The position numbers were made by a program, and so were the translations under genes. The notes below the pieces were generated by a model. The model was not told the origin of the DNA, made no database searches, and saw nothing but the letters and a program-made list of their open reading frames with translations. From positions 124,001-188,000 of the forward strand of contig NZ_WWGX01000001.1 of assembly GCF_009862265.1 (NCBI RefSeq): 64,000 nt of DNA, in the 5' to 3' direction. The DNA comes from Streptomyces sp. SID8352 (lineage in GTDB: Bacteria > Actinomycetota > Actinomycetes > Streptomycetales > Streptomycetaceae). Of this stretch, positions 26,114-34,907 are shown piece after piece. Each line of letters begins with the position of its first letter. Position 1 is the first letter of the stretch.

Positions 26114-27295
26114 TCAGGTGGCCAACCGGGACACCTCGGAGGCGTGGGCCTTGGCTATCGCACCGGCTATCTTCTCGGCGTCCAGGGAGAGTTCGCGGAG
26201 CATGCCGCTGATGGGGTTGGTGAACCCGGTGAAGTAGAGGCCGGGCGCGTTGGACGGCGTACGCCGCCCGCGGGCCAGAGGGCGGCCGTCGGACCCGAGG
26301 ACCCGGAGATGGCCCACGAGGTCCTCCAGGCTCCGGCGGTAGCCGGTCGCCGCGATCACCGCGTCCGGGGTGATCCGGGCACCGTCCGCGAGCAGCACTC
26401 CGCCGCCCTCGAAACCCTCCACCGCGGCCACCACCTCCACCCGGCCCGAGCGCACCGCGTCGACCAGGCCGACGTCCAGCACCGGCACCGACCCCGCCGC
26501 CACCCGGCGGAAGGGGCCCGCCTCCGGTCTCCGCAGCCCGTACTCCGACAGGTCGGGCACACTGACCCGGGCCAACTGCCGTGCGACCCCGTCCATCAGC
26601 GCCGCCGGCAGCCGACGGCACAGGATCCCCGAGTACTGCGTGGGCCACCCGGCGGTCGTCCGCCGCATGATGTTCGGCGCCGTGCGCACCGCCAGCCGGA
26701 CCCGGGAGGCGCCGCCCTCCACCAGGTCCACGGCGATCTCCGCCCCGGTGTTGCCCACCCCGACGACCAGCACGTCCCGCCCGGCGTAGGGGGACGGCTC
26801 CCGGTACTCGGCGGCGTGCCGCAACTCGCCCCCGTACTCCTCCCGCCCCGACCAGCCCGGAACGTACGGCGTGCGGTTGTAACCGGTGGCCACCACCACC
26901 GCCGCACCCGTCAACTCCCGCCCACCGGTGCCCCGCAGCAGCCAGCCCTTCCCGTCGGGCGCCCGCTCGACCCGCGAGACCTCGACCCCGGTGACGATCT
27001 CCAGCTTGTGGTGCTCGGCGTACTTCTCCAGGTACCGCACCACGTCGTCCCGGGTCGGCCAACGGCCGAAGCGGCGCGGCATCGGCAGGCCGGGGAGGGA
27101 GGACTTGCGCCGGGTGGTGTGCAGACGCAGCCGGTCGTAGTGGCGGCGCCAGGAGGAACCGACACTCCCGGTCCGCTCCAGGACGACGGCGCGTACGCCC
27201 CGCGTACGGAGCGCGTGGGCGACGGCGAGGCCGCCGGGACCGCCGCCGATGACGTAGACGGGGCGCGCCCCGGCGGGCGGGGAGGAGTCGTGCAT
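26114..27295 (-). CDS. Flavin-containing monooxygenase (FAD/NADPH)
   Basis: 393-residue flavin-dependent oxidoreductase. The N-terminal FAD-binding Rossmann motif is VIGGGPGGLAVAHALR (about 15-30). The NADPH-binding motif is VVGVGNTGAEIAVDL (about 165-180), and the FMO-type linker EYGGELRHAAEYREP precedes it (F/Y-x-G-x3-H-x3-Y/F). C-terminal ATGYRRSLEDL and APGLYFTGFTNPISGML are typical. It would oxygenate a nucleophilic N or S, or act as a Baeyer-Villiger enzyme. Upstream of its start lies the 19-bp repeat array, so its promoter is confined to about 100 nt. Confidence 0.9.
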   Translation of the reverse strand: MHDSSPPAGARPVYVIGGGPGGLAVAHALRTRGVRAVVLERTGSVGSSWRRHYDRLRLHTTRRKSSLPGLPMPRRFGRWPTRDDVVRYLEKYAEHHKLEIVTGVEVSRVERAPDGKGWLLRGTGGRELTGAAVVVATGYNRTPYVPGWSGREEYGGELRHAAEYREPSPYAGRDVLVVGVGNTGAEIAVDLVEGGASRVRLAVRTAPNIMRRTTAGWPTQYSGILCRRLPAALMDGVARQLARVSVPDLSEYGLRRPEAGPFRRVAAGSVPVLDVGLVDAVRSGRVEVVAAVEGFEGGGVLLADGARITPDAVIAATGYRRSLEDLVGHLRVLGSDGRPLARGRRTPSNAPGLYFTGFTNPISGMLRELSLDAEKIAGAIAKAHASEVSRLAT

Positions 27296-27399
27296 GCCGT
27301 GAGCGTAATCTCGCGGGCGCTTGATGGGTATCGGTCAAGGCCGGAATCGGTTGCGGATCGGTCACGAAACCCGGCGTGCATGGCCGTGGGGGAGGGGTT

Positions 27400-28500
27400 C
27401 CGGAGCGTTGCTCAGAGCGGTGCTCACCCGGGGGAGCGCTGCTCTCTCGGGAGAGAGTCGCTCTCTGCCGCGTGCACTGCTCTCTTCGGTGTGCGCTGTT
27501 CGCTCTGGTGAGCGCTGTCTTCGTCGGTGGGCGCCGCTCTCTCGCGTGAGCGGCGCTTCCGCTGGTGAGCGCTGCTCCCCTTTGTGAACGCCGCACTCTT
27601 CTTCCTGGGGCGGTGCTGGTGTGCCGGGTTGGCGGGGTGCCTGGTGAGCACTGCTCTTTCTGGCGTGCATCGTTCGTTTTGGTGAGCACCGCTTCCCTTG
27701 GTGGGCGGTGTTCGCTGTTGTGAGCGCCGTCCTCTTTGGTGAGCGCCGTCTTCTTCGGCGGCACTCGTCTCTTCGGTGAGCGCCGTTCTCTTCGGTGAGT
27801 GCCGTTCTCTTTGGCGGGCACTGGCCTCTTCGGTGAGCAGTGTTCGCCTTGGTGGACACTGCTTCCGTCAGTGAGCGCCGGTCCATCGGAGAGCACTGGC
27901 CCCTTTGGTGAGCAATGCTCTCTTGAGAGGGCGCCGGCCCCGCTGGGGCGCCGGCTCTGCTGGAGAGTGTCGGCCTCATCGGTGAAGCCGGACCTCTGAG
28001 GGGGTGCTGGCCCTATTGGTGAGTACCGGACCTATGGGAGAGCGCTGGCCTCATTGGTGAGCGCCGCTCACGTTGGAGAGCGCTGTCCCCACTGGTGAGC
28101 GCCGCTTGCTTCAGTGACCGTTGTTCGCGCCGGTGAGCGGTGGTCGCTTCAGCGAGCATCGCTCACATTTGGGGATGCCGCTGCTGTGTGAGCACTGCTC
28201 ATGATGGCGAGCACTGTCCGCGTTGGTGAGTGCCCTTCGCCCATGGTGAGCATTGCTCGCTTCAGTGAGCGCTGCTCTCCTCTGCGTGCACTGATCTCGC
28301 GCGCGTGAGCGTTGCTCATGGTTGCGGGCACTGCTCGGGGCCGTGGACGCTGCTCTTGTGCGAGCACTGCTCACGGATGCGGACGCTGCTCTTGTGTGAG
28401 TGCTGTTCATGGTTGCGGGCGGTTCGCGCCGGTGAGTTTCGGTCCGTCTGTTTTGGGGCGCTGTGCAATGTGGTGAACATTGTTGCCCTCAGTGTTCACG
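27400..28500. repeat. 19-bp degenerate tandem array, about 55 copies
   Basis: Roughly 1.1 kb of head-to-tail 19-bp units, consensus near TCTTTGGTGAGCGCTGCTC. Each unit contains a short dyad such as GAGC-GCT-GCTC or GAGC-ACT-GCTC. The phase is kept over long runs, for example about 27770-27900 and 28040-28420, with occasional 16-21-bp units. It is clearly richer in T than the flanks. The period is not a multiple of three and no frame gives a plausible protein. There are no invariant repeats with unique spacers, so it is not a CRISPR array. Confidence 0.85.
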
Positions 28501-28580
28501 GATTTCGGTGGCACATCGCCCGCCGCCTCGCCTCGCCCCGCCGCCTCATCCCGCTGTGCCCGCCCCGGCCGCGCACATCC

Positions 28581-28735
28581 CCGCTGTGCCGGCCTCCGCC
28601 GTGCCGGCCTGTTCTGTGCCCACCTCCGCTGTGCCGGCCTCCGCCGTGCCGGCCTGTTCCGTGCCCACCTCCGCTGTGCCCACCTCCGGCGTGCCCGACT
28701 GTCCCGTGCCCACCCCCGCTACGTACCCGCCGTAC
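28581..28735. repeat. 15-bp tandem array with 45-bp higher-order period
   Basis: About ten units such as TGTGCCGGCCTCCGC, CGTGCCGGCCTGTTC and TGTGCCCACCTCCGC; the triplet of units repeats as a 45-bp block. It lies 100 nt downstream of the PdxH-like gene's stop and is separate from the 19-bp array. Confidence 0.85.
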
Positions 28736-28832
28736 GTGCCCCGCCGTACGCACCGCCCCGTGGCGCTCCTTTCTCCTCCCCGCGGCGCGTGTCGCGCTCC
28801 ACTCCGTACCTCCCGGCTCCTTCGTCCCCGGC

Positions 28833-29498
28833 TCAGGGCCACAACAGGTGGGTTCCCCATCCCGACTCCGCGCGGCGGTAGGTGAGCCGTACGTGACGGC
28901 GCTGGGCGTCGCCCTGGAAGAACTCCACCTCTTCGGGGCTCAGGTGGTAGAGCGTCCAGGAGGGGACGGGGGCGTCCGGTTCGCGCTGGGCGCGTTCCCA
29001 GGCGGCGGTGGAGGCGCGGGCCAGTTCGTCCACCGAACCCAGGGTGGCGCTCTGCCGTCCCGTCAGCGCGGCGGCCAGCGCGCCGATGGAGCGGGCGTGC
29101 AGGTCGGCCTGCCCCTCCGGGGACGGGGCCACCGCGACCGGACCGCGCACCCGCACCTGCCGGCCCAGCACCGGCCAGTAGAAGGCGAGCGCGGCGTAGG
29201 GGCGGGCGATGAGGTGGCGGCCCTTGCGGCTGTCGGCGTGGGTGGCGAAGGACCAGCCGTCGGAGTCCGCGCCGTGCAGCATCACGATCCGTACGTCCGG
29301 CCAGCCGTCCGCGTCCGCCGTGGCGAGGGACATGGTGTGCGGCTCGGTCTGCCCGGCGGCCACGGCGTCGGCGAACCACCGGGCGAACAGGGGAAGGGGG
29401 GCGTCGGGCGCGGTGGCCGGGTCGAAGGGGGTCAGTTCGGTGACCGCCGGGTCCCACACGCGCAGTGACTTCAGCAGCTCGTGAAGATCGGTGTGCAT
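28833..29498 (-). CDS. PdxH-like pyridoxal 5'-phosphate synthase / FMN oxidase
   Basis: Second pyridoxamine-phosphate-oxidase-fold protein of the window, about 221 residues. It keeps ARWFADAVAAGQTEPHTMSL, VMLHGADSDGW, THADSRKGRHL, FYWPVLGRQVRVRG and a C-terminal Arg-rich segment (GDAQRRHVRLTYRR) corresponding to the PdxH substrate loop, but diverges from canonical PdxH. It may be a secondary B6 oxidase or act on another substrate. ATG 29498 is preferred since a GACAAT -10-like box ends 6 nt before it; ATG 29546 would add 16 residues. Confidence 0.85.
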   Translation of the reverse strand: MHTDLHELLKSLRVWDPAVTELTPFDPATAPDAPLPLFARWFADAVAAGQTEPHTMSLATADADGWPDVRIVMLHGADSDGWSFATHADSRKGRHLIARPYAALAFYWPVLGRQVRVRGPVAVAPSPEGQADLHARSIGALAAALTGRQSATLGSVDELARASTAAWERAQREPDAPVPSWTLYHLSPEEVEFFQGDAQRRHVRLTYRRAESGWGTHLLWP

Positions 29499-29543
29499 GG
29501 GCCGATTGTCACGCGGCCCGCGGTCCCGCCGGGTGGACTCCGC

Positions 29544-29582
29544 CATGTCATACCCGTCCGAGATATGTCATACCGTTCCGAG
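29544..29582. repeat. Imperfect 20-bp direct duplication overlapping a stop codon
   Basis: On the minus strand, CTCGGAACGGTATGACATA and CTCGGACGGGTATGACATG follow each other. The first contains the stop of the PPOX gene (29570-29568) and the second repeats the TGA 20 nt downstream (29550-29548). Confidence 0.8.
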
Positions 29583-29993
29583 GTCGGAGGACACCCAGTG
29601 CTCCGGGCGCATCCGGATGACGACCTGGTCGCCGTGGTCGGCGGTGGCGTAGTCGACGTAGCCGTCGACCTTCTCGGCCGGCAGGTAGCGCGTGGCCATC
29701 TCGCGCAGGGGGGCCGTGTCGGCGGGGCTGGTGTCGGTGACCGGTCCCTCCACGGAGACGTAGCGGATGGTCGGTTCGACGCGGTCGATCATCAGGGAGA
29801 ACCGGCCCGCGGACTGGATCAGCCGGTTCTTGCGGCTGTCGGCGCCGGTGAGGATCCACACCTCGCCACCGGGCGCGTACTGGTACCAGATGGGCACGGT
29901 CAGCGGGGCGCGGCCGGGGCCCGCGTCGACCGAGAGGGCGGCGATGTGGGGTTCGGCCAGGAAGGTCTCGCGCTCTTCGCGGGTCAGGGCCAT
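29568..29993 (-). CDS. PPOX-class (pyridoxamine 5'-phosphate oxidase fold) flavin/F420-dependent oxidoreductase
   Basis: Small split-barrel protein of 141 residues (LTREERETFLAEPHIAALSV, PLTVPIWYQYAPGGEVW, ILTGADSRKNRLIQSAGRFS, YVSVEGPVTD, VVIRMRPEHWVSSDL). Family members bind FMN or F420 and reduce unknown substrates. ATG 29993 has a GGAGGA site. It is 69 nt upstream of the PdxH-like gene on the same strand, so they may be co-transcribed. An F420 biosynthesis gene, fbiC, lies elsewhere in the window. Confidence 0.85.
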   Translation of the reverse strand: MALTREERETFLAEPHIAALSVDAGPGRAPLTVPIWYQYAPGGEVWILTGADSRKNRLIQSAGRFSLMIDRVEPTIRYVSVEGPVTDTSPADTAPLREMATRYLPAEKVDGYVDYATADHGDQVVIRMRPEHWVSSDLGTV

Positions 29994-30238
29994 GACTGTT
30001 CCTCCAGCGGTGGCGTGGTCGGCGCGACGCGTGCGGACGTCCCACTCAACACCGGCCGAGGGCACGGTGATTCCCGGTGGGGCGGTGGACGGCCGGTGGG
30101 GGGTTCGGCAGGGATGACAGGCTGCTGCGTTCCCATGGGCGGCGACGGCCACCGCGGCGCCCGGCACGGCGAGGGGCCGGGAGGGCGGCGGGAGGACGGA
30201 GGAGCGGCGTGCGGGCGCGGGGCCGCGCCGGGCGCGCG

Positions 30239-30886
30239 CTACTTGGTGGGCCTCTTGCCGGTGACGCCCAGGTAGGTCAGCAGTGCCAGGCTCGGCTTGA
30301 GTTCGGACTGCTTCACGCCCCACGACGAGAAGCTCTTCTGGTGCGAGGCCACGGCGGAGAGCATGACGACCAGCGCGCCGGCCGCCGCCGAGGGGTTCAC
30401 GTCCTTGTCGACCCGGCCCTTGGCCTGGAGTTCGGCCACGGCGTCGGCGAGCGAGGAGTGCACCGAATTGAGGATCCGGGTGCGGATCTTGGCGAACCGC
30501 TTGTCGCCCTCCGCCGCGCCCAGGTCGATCACCCGGAGGATCGCGTCGTTGCGGCGCCAGAAGTCGAGGAAGCCGTCGACGAGTTCCTGGGCCGTCTGCC
30601 AGCCCGCCTTGCCGACCCAGGAGCGGTCGGCCGTGAGGTCGGCCAGCGCGGAGCTCTCGGCGGCCATGTGCTCGGCCAGCTCCAGGACGGCTCCCTCGAC
30701 GTCGGGGAAGTACTGGTAGAAGGTCGCGGGGGAGGTTCCCGCCTTCCGGGCGACGTCGATGACCTTGACGTCCCGGTAGGGAGAGGAGCTGAGCATGTCG
30801 CTCAGGCAGTCGAGCAGTTTCTGCCGGGTCGCCTGCCCTCGCTGACCGGCAACGCGGCCGTCCACGGTACGCACTTGTCCTGTCAT
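30239..30886 (-). CDS. TetR-family transcriptional regulator
   Basis: 215-residue repressor-type regulator. The N-terminal HTH (about 18-65) reads TRQKLLDCLSDML...YRDVKVIDVARKAGTSPATFYQYF, and the ligand-binding helices follow. Divergent from the VOC gene at 31009, which it may control. On its own strand TAAGCT ends 6 nt before the ATG and no ribosome-binding site is present, so the mRNA may be leaderless. Confidence 0.93.
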   Translation of the reverse strand: MTGQVRTVDGRVAGQRGQATRQKLLDCLSDMLSSSPYRDVKVIDVARKAGTSPATFYQYFPDVEGAVLELAEHMAAESSALADLTADRSWVGKAGWQTAQELVDGFLDFWRRNDAILRVIDLGAAEGDKRFAKIRTRILNSVHSSLADAVAELQAKGRVDKDVNPSAAAGALVVMLSAVASHQKSFSSWGVKQSELKPSLALLTYLGVTGKRPTK

Positions 30887-30996
30887 GCCGTCAGCTTACC
30901 GACGGGCGGAGGTAGCGCGATTCGGCCGACTGCAAATGGGGTGTGCGGGTGAGTGGAGCACGGTGTGCCTGGTCTGCGCGGTGCGGGCCTCGCGGT

Positions 30997-31008
30997 TACT
31001 TTGGCGAC
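30997..31008 (+). promoter_or_regulatory. -10-like box TACTTT, putative leaderless start of VOC gene
   Basis: TACTTT at 30997-31002 is separated from the ATG at 31009 by 6 nt, and no ribosome-binding site is present. The -35 region is poor. Confidence 0.4.
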
Positions 31009-31764
31009 ATGGCCGAAAACGGTGCGTCCCCACGGAAGGCTCCGCGCTCCCCCGAAGGGGTCCCCTGCTGGGTGGAGGCGCAGCTCTCCGACGTCGGTGC
31101 GGGTAAGCGGTTCTATGGTGAATTGTTCGGTTGGGAGTTCACCGGGAGCGGTTCCGGCGCCCCCGTGCGGGCGCTGCTGGACGGCGAGCCCGTCGCCGCG
31201 ATGGTGCCCAAGACGGACGGCCGGATGCCCACCGTGTGGACGGTGTACTTCGCCGCCGACGACGCCGGGGCGCTGGCGGCGCGGGTCCGGGCGGGGGGCG
31301 GCCAGATCGTGGTCCCGCCGCGGCCGACGGCGGGGATGGGCACCACCGCCCTGGTCGCCGACCCGCAGGGCGCGGTCTTCGCCCTCTGGGAGACGGGCAG
31401 CGACGGGCCCTCCGGCTTCTCCGGCTTCGGGCGGCGGCACGAGCCGGGCGCCTTCGCCTGGGCGGAGCTGTACACCAGGGACACGGAGGAGGCGAACACC
31501 TTCTACGGCGGCCTCTTCCACGAGGCGCTGTTCGGCGCGGACGCGGACCCCGACTTCGGGCGGGCCCCGGTGGTCGACGTCTTCCCCGCCGAGATGCCCC
31601 CGCACTTCCTCGTGCACTTCCTGACCCGGGACTGCGAGGCGGACCTCGGCACGGTGGCCCGGCTGGGCGGGCGGGTGCAGGTCCCGCCGTTCGAGACGTC
31701 GTACGGCGGGGTGGCCGTGGTCACGGACGACCAGGGGGCGTCCTTCGCGCTGCTCCAGCGCTGA
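31009..31764 (+). CDS. VOC-superfamily (glyoxalase/dioxygenase fold) protein, two domains
   Basis: 251-residue protein with two vicinal-oxygen-chelate modules (about 20-130 and 143-250): PCWVEAQLSDVGAGKRFYGELFGWEF and FAWAELYTRDTEEANTFYGGLF open them, and DPQGAVFALWE and DDQGASFALLQR close them. Typical of actinobacterial glyoxalase-like proteins of unknown substrate. Divergent from a TetR regulator. A tandem repeat follows its stop. Confidence 0.9.
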   Translation: MAENGASPRKAPRSPEGVPCWVEAQLSDVGAGKRFYGELFGWEFTGSGSGAPVRALLDGEPVAAMVPKTDGRMPTVWTVYFAADDAGALAARVRAGGGQIVVPPRPTAGMGTTALVADPQGAVFALWETGSDGPSGFSGFGRRHEPGAFAWAELYTRDTEEANTFYGGLFHEALFGADADPDFGRAPVVDVFPAEMPPHFLVHFLTRDCEADLGTVARLGGRVQVPPFETSYGGVAVVTDDQGASFALLQR

Positions 31765-32164
31765 GCCCCGCCCGGCATGGGCGGCGCGGTGTGCGGGCGG
31801 CGTCGGCGGTACGGGCGTGCGGGCGTGGGCGGCGCGGTGTGCGGGCGGTACGGGCGTGGGCGGGCGGGCGGCGCGGGGCGGCCCCTCGCGCGGCACCCGC
31901 GGCCGCCCCCTACCGATGGCGGACCGGTCACCCCCGGCGGCGGTCGTTCACCCTCCGGAACCACCCGGGCCCACCGCTCCCGCGCCCCGCCGGGCCCCGT
32001 CCCGGAAGGCGTCAAAGTCGCCCGCAGTCGCACAAGATCACCCGTATCCGCCCAGGACGGCCCCCGAAAGCGCCCGGAAGCCCCCGAAAAGCGCCCCGAA
32101 GCCGCCCGCAAGTGCCTCCGAGCGCCCCGTGCGGTCCCACCGTTCGCCCGGGATTACCACGAGA
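31765..32164. repeat. Downstream tandem repeats of the VOC gene
   Basis: GGGCGGCGCGGTGTGCGGGC occurs at about 31779 and again at about 31827, separated by TACGGGCGTG-type units. At about 32055-32115 irregular CCCCGAAAGCG/CCCGGAAGC words repeat every 10-12 bp. No gene is seen. Confidence 0.6.
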
Positions 32165-32220
32165 CACCCCGATTGTCCCCAGGTTCGCCACCAGAGCTTC
32201 GGGCAGGAACAATCGGGGTG
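32165..32220 (+). promoter_or_regulatory. Perfect 12-bp inverted repeat upstream of afsK
   Basis: CACCCCGATTGT at 32165-32176 pairs perfectly with ACAATCGGGGTG at 32209-32220 across 32 nt. It lies 91 nt before the afsK start, so it is either a regulatory stem-loop/operator of afsK or a terminator isolating it from upstream transcription. Confidence 0.55.
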
Positions 32221-32310
32221 CGTGCCGCCTTGGCGGTGCGGTGGTGAGACGCTGCACTTCGGCCGCGTACACATATGGTGGCGCGGCTCGTACGGGGAGG
32301 TGGCAGGCAA

Positions 32311-34665
32311 GTGGTGGATCAGCTGACGCAGCACGATCCGCGGCGGATCGGGCCGTTCGAGGTGCTGGGCCGGCTCGGGGCCGGCGGCATGGGGCTGGTC
32401 TATCTCGCGCGTTCGGCCTCCGGCCGCCGCGTGGCGATCAAGACGGTCCGGACGGAGCTGGCCGAGGACCAGCTGTTCCGGGTCCGCTTCACCCGCGAGG
32501 TGGAGGCGGCCCGCGCCGTCTCCGGCTTCTACACGGCCGCCGTGGTCGACGCCGATCCCCGGGCCGCCGTGCCGTGGCTGGCCACCGCGTACGTGCCCGC
32601 GCCCTCGCTCGAGGAGATAGTGAGTGAGTGCGGGCCGCTCCCGGCCCAGGCGGTGCGCTGGCTGGCGGCGGGTGTCGCCGAGGCGCTCCAGTCCATCCAC
32701 GGCGCCGGGCTGGTCCACCGCGACCTCAAGCCGTCCAACGTCCTGGTCGTCGAGGACGGCCCCCGGGTGATCGACTTCGGGATCGCCTCTGGTGTCTCCA
32801 ACACCCGGCTGACCATGACGAACGTCGCCGTGGGCACCCCCGCCTACATGTCGCCGGAGCAGGCGAAGGACTCGCGCAGCGTCACCGGCGCCAGCGACGT
32901 GTTCTCGCTCGGCTCCATGCTGGTGTTCGCCGCCACCGGGCACCCCCCGTTCCACGGCGCCAACCCGGTCGAGACGGTCTTCATGCTGCTGCGCGAGGTC
33001 CCCGACCTGGAGGGGCTGCCGGACGAGCTGCTGCCGCTCATCGAGTCCTGCATGCAGATGGAGGCCACCGCCCGGCCCAACCCGGCGGACCTCCAGGCCC
33101 AGCTCGCCCCGCACCTGTTCGGTTCCGGCTCCGACGACAGCGGCACGGCCTCCGCCTGGCTGCCCGAGGAGGCCGTCGGCCTGATCGAGGCGCGCCGCGG
33201 CGGACGCCCCGCTCCTCGTCCTTCCGGCCAGCCGGGCGGACGCGGTCCCGGGGGAGGGCGCACGGCGCCTCCGCCCCGGCCCGAGCCCGCCGTCACGGCG
33301 CCGCCGGTGCCCGCGCCCCTCGGCGCCCCGGACACCGGGCCGGTGCGGCTGGCCGGGGTGTCGGTGCCGATCGGCCCGGGGCCGCGCGTCGCGGACATGC
33401 GCGCCGCGGCGGTCGCGGCGCCCCCGCCGGAGGCCGCGCTGGCCGCCTCCTGGTCCCGGCCGCGCCCGGGGGCGCCCGGCGCCGACCCGGCCGTGCCGCC
33501 GCCGGTGCCCGTGCCGTCCCCGGAGGCGGCGGCGCCGGGCTGGCGGCCCTGGCGGTTCCGCATGTCCAACGACGTGTGGGGCACGCCGTCGGTGGCGGAG
33601 GACCTGGTCTACGTCACCTCCTTCGAGGTGCACGCCCTGGACGTGGCCACCGGCCGCCGCCGCTTCAAGACGCGGGACGTGGCCTGGTCGATGGCGGTCG
33701 CGGACGGCCGCATCCACGCCTCCGACGGGCCCACCCTCTTCGCGCTGGACGCCCGCGAGGGCGCCGACCTGTGGCGGGTGCAGACGGATGCCTGGGTGTA
33801 CTCGCTCCAGGCGGACCGGGGCACCGTCGTCACCGCCACCCGCGGCGGCGGGGTGCAGGCGTGGGAGGCGTCGAACGGGCAGAAGCTCTGGGAGGTCACC
33901 GGAGCCCAGACCGACTTCGAGACCCCGGAGGCGGGCGCCGCCGTCCACGACGGCACGGTGTACCTCTGGCAGGACGCCCGGCTGCGCGCCCTGGACGCCC
34001 GCACCGGCGAGGAGCGCTGGACGTACCCGATCGGGGACGCCGCCTCCTGCGGCGGGGTGCCGGTCCGGGTGACCCGGGCGCCCGACGGCTACGTGTACGT
34101 CGCCGCCGGGACCCGGGCGCTGGCCCTGGACGTCGCCACCGGCCACGTCCGCTGGCACTTCGAGGCCCCGGCGGTCTTCCTCTCGCCGCCCGCCTTCGTC
34201 CCCGGCCCGGCGGTGACCGGCGGCGGGGTGTACCTGGCCGACTACCTGGGCACGGTCTACGCCCTGGACGCCACCGACGGCCGCGACCGCTGGCGGATCG
34301 CGACCGAGGCCCGCTCCGGGACCGATCCGGTGCTGGTCGCCGGGGGGCATGTGCACGTGGGCAGCGGCAAGGGCCTCTACACCCTGGACGCGGTGACGGG
34401 CACGCCCAAGTGGCGCTTCCAGGCGGGCGGCGACATCGTCGGCGCCCCGGCGGTGGCGGCGGGCCGCATCCACTTCGGCTCCACCGACCACCTGCTGTAC
34501 ACCCTGAAGGCCGATGACGGGCGGCTGCGCTGGAAGCTGGCGACCGGTGGCGAGATCACCGGGTCACCGGTGGTGCGCGACGGGATCGTGTACGCCTGCA
34601 GCAAGGACCGCTGTGTGTACGCGCTGGACGCGGAGAAGGGGACGGGCACGGCCCGCACGGCCTGA
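32311..34665 (+). CDS. afsK: Serine/threonine protein kinase AfsK with PQQ-type beta-propeller
   Basis: Eukaryote-type kinase that phosphorylates AfsR and controls secondary metabolism and hyphal tip growth. 784 residues: kinase domain about 14-270 with the glycine loop GRLGAGGMG (20-28), Lys44, catalytic HRDLKPSN (136-143), DFG (155-157) and activation-loop Thr168, which corresponds to the described AfsK autophosphorylation site. A Pro/Ala-rich linker (about 285-415) leads to a C-terminal PQQ/WD-like beta-propeller (about 420-775; repeats such as [20 protein letters not shown] and [20 protein letters not shown]). No transmembrane helix, in keeping with loose membrane association. GTG 32311 is chosen on a GGGAGG site 10 nt upstream. 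A 23-bp duplication lies just after the stop. Confidence 0.96.
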   Translation: MVDQLTQHDPRRIGPFEVLGRLGAGGMGLVYLARSASGRRVAIKTVRTELAEDQLFRVRFTREVEAARAVSGFYTAAVVDADPRAAVPWLATAYVPAPSLEEIVSECGPLPAQAVRWLAAGVAEALQSIHGAGLVHRDLKPSNVLVVEDGPRVIDFGIASGVSNTRLTMTNVAVGTPAYMSPEQAKDSRSVTGASDVFSLGSMLVFAATGHPPFHGANPVETVFMLLREVPDLEGLPDELLPLIESCMQMEATARPNPADLQAQLAPHLFGSGSDDSGTASAWLPEEAVGLIEARRGGRPAPRPSGQPGGRGPGGGRTAPPPRPEPAVTAPPVPAPLGAPDTGPVRLAGVSVPIGPGPRVADMRAAAVAAPPPEAALAASWSRPRPGAPGADPAVPPPVPVPSPEAAAPGWRPWRFRMSNDVWGTPSVAEDLVYVTSFEVHALDVATGRRRFKTRDVAWSMAVADGRIHASDGPTLFALDAREGADLWRVQTDAWVYSLQADRGTVVTATRGGGVQAWEASNGQKLWEVTGAQTDFETPEAGAAVHDGTVYLWQDARLRALDARTGEERWTYPIGDAASCGGVPVRVTRAPDGYVYVAAGTRALALDVATGHVRWHFEAPAVFLSPPAFVPGPAVTGGGVYLADYLGTVYALDATDGRDRWRIATEARSGTDPVLVAGGHVHVGSGKGLYTLDAVTGTPKWRFQAGGDIVGAPAVAAGRIHFGSTDHLLYTLKADDGRLRWKLATGGEITGSPVVRDGIVYACSKDRCVYALDAEKGTGTARTA

Positions 34666-34669
34666 CACC

Positions 34670-34715
34670 CGCCGCGGGCACCCGGCCCGTCCCGCCGCGG
34701 GCACCCGGCCCGTCC
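34670..34715. repeat. 23-bp perfect tandem duplication after afsK
   Basis: Two identical 23-bp copies (34670-34692 and 34693-34715) begin 5 nt after the afsK stop codon, each starting CGCCGCGGGCACC. Confidence 0.85.
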
Positions 34716-34895
34716 CGCCACCCGTACGGCCCAGCGTCCACGACGGGCACTCGCCCGGCCCGACGCCCACCCCGCCCGGCCCCGCCCGGCCCCCACCCCA
34801 CCCGACCGCGCGGCCCCGGGACCGGCCGGCACGCCCCCGGTTCCGCCCCCGCACGCCCGTGGCCCCGCGGTGACGTGCTCGTGACAGGTGTTGAC

Positions 34896-34907
34896 TAGCG
34901 TGAACGC
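34896..34907 (+). promoter_or_regulatory. -10 box TAGCGT, putative leaderless start of secreted protein gene
   Basis: TAGCGT at 34896-34901 lies 6 nt before the ATG at 34908; there is no ribosome-binding site. A GTGAC-like -35 is at about 34870, slightly far. Confidence 0.5.

Noticed and set aside
27424..27979. Long minus-strand frames through the 19-bp array giving Thr/Arg/Ser/Glu-rich proteins
   Set aside because: They are translations of the repeat in shifting frames; the 19-bp period does not preserve a reading frame and no domain is present.
27400..28500. CRISPR array
   Set aside because: Units are contiguous and degenerate, with no invariant repeat separated by unique spacers and no cas genes nearby.
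28496..28753. His/Gly-rich repeat protein on the minus strand in the 15-bp array
   Set aside because: The 15-bp period keeps frame, so repeat peptides appear in every frame; there is no ribosome-binding site or signal sequence, and it is most simply a DNA repeat.
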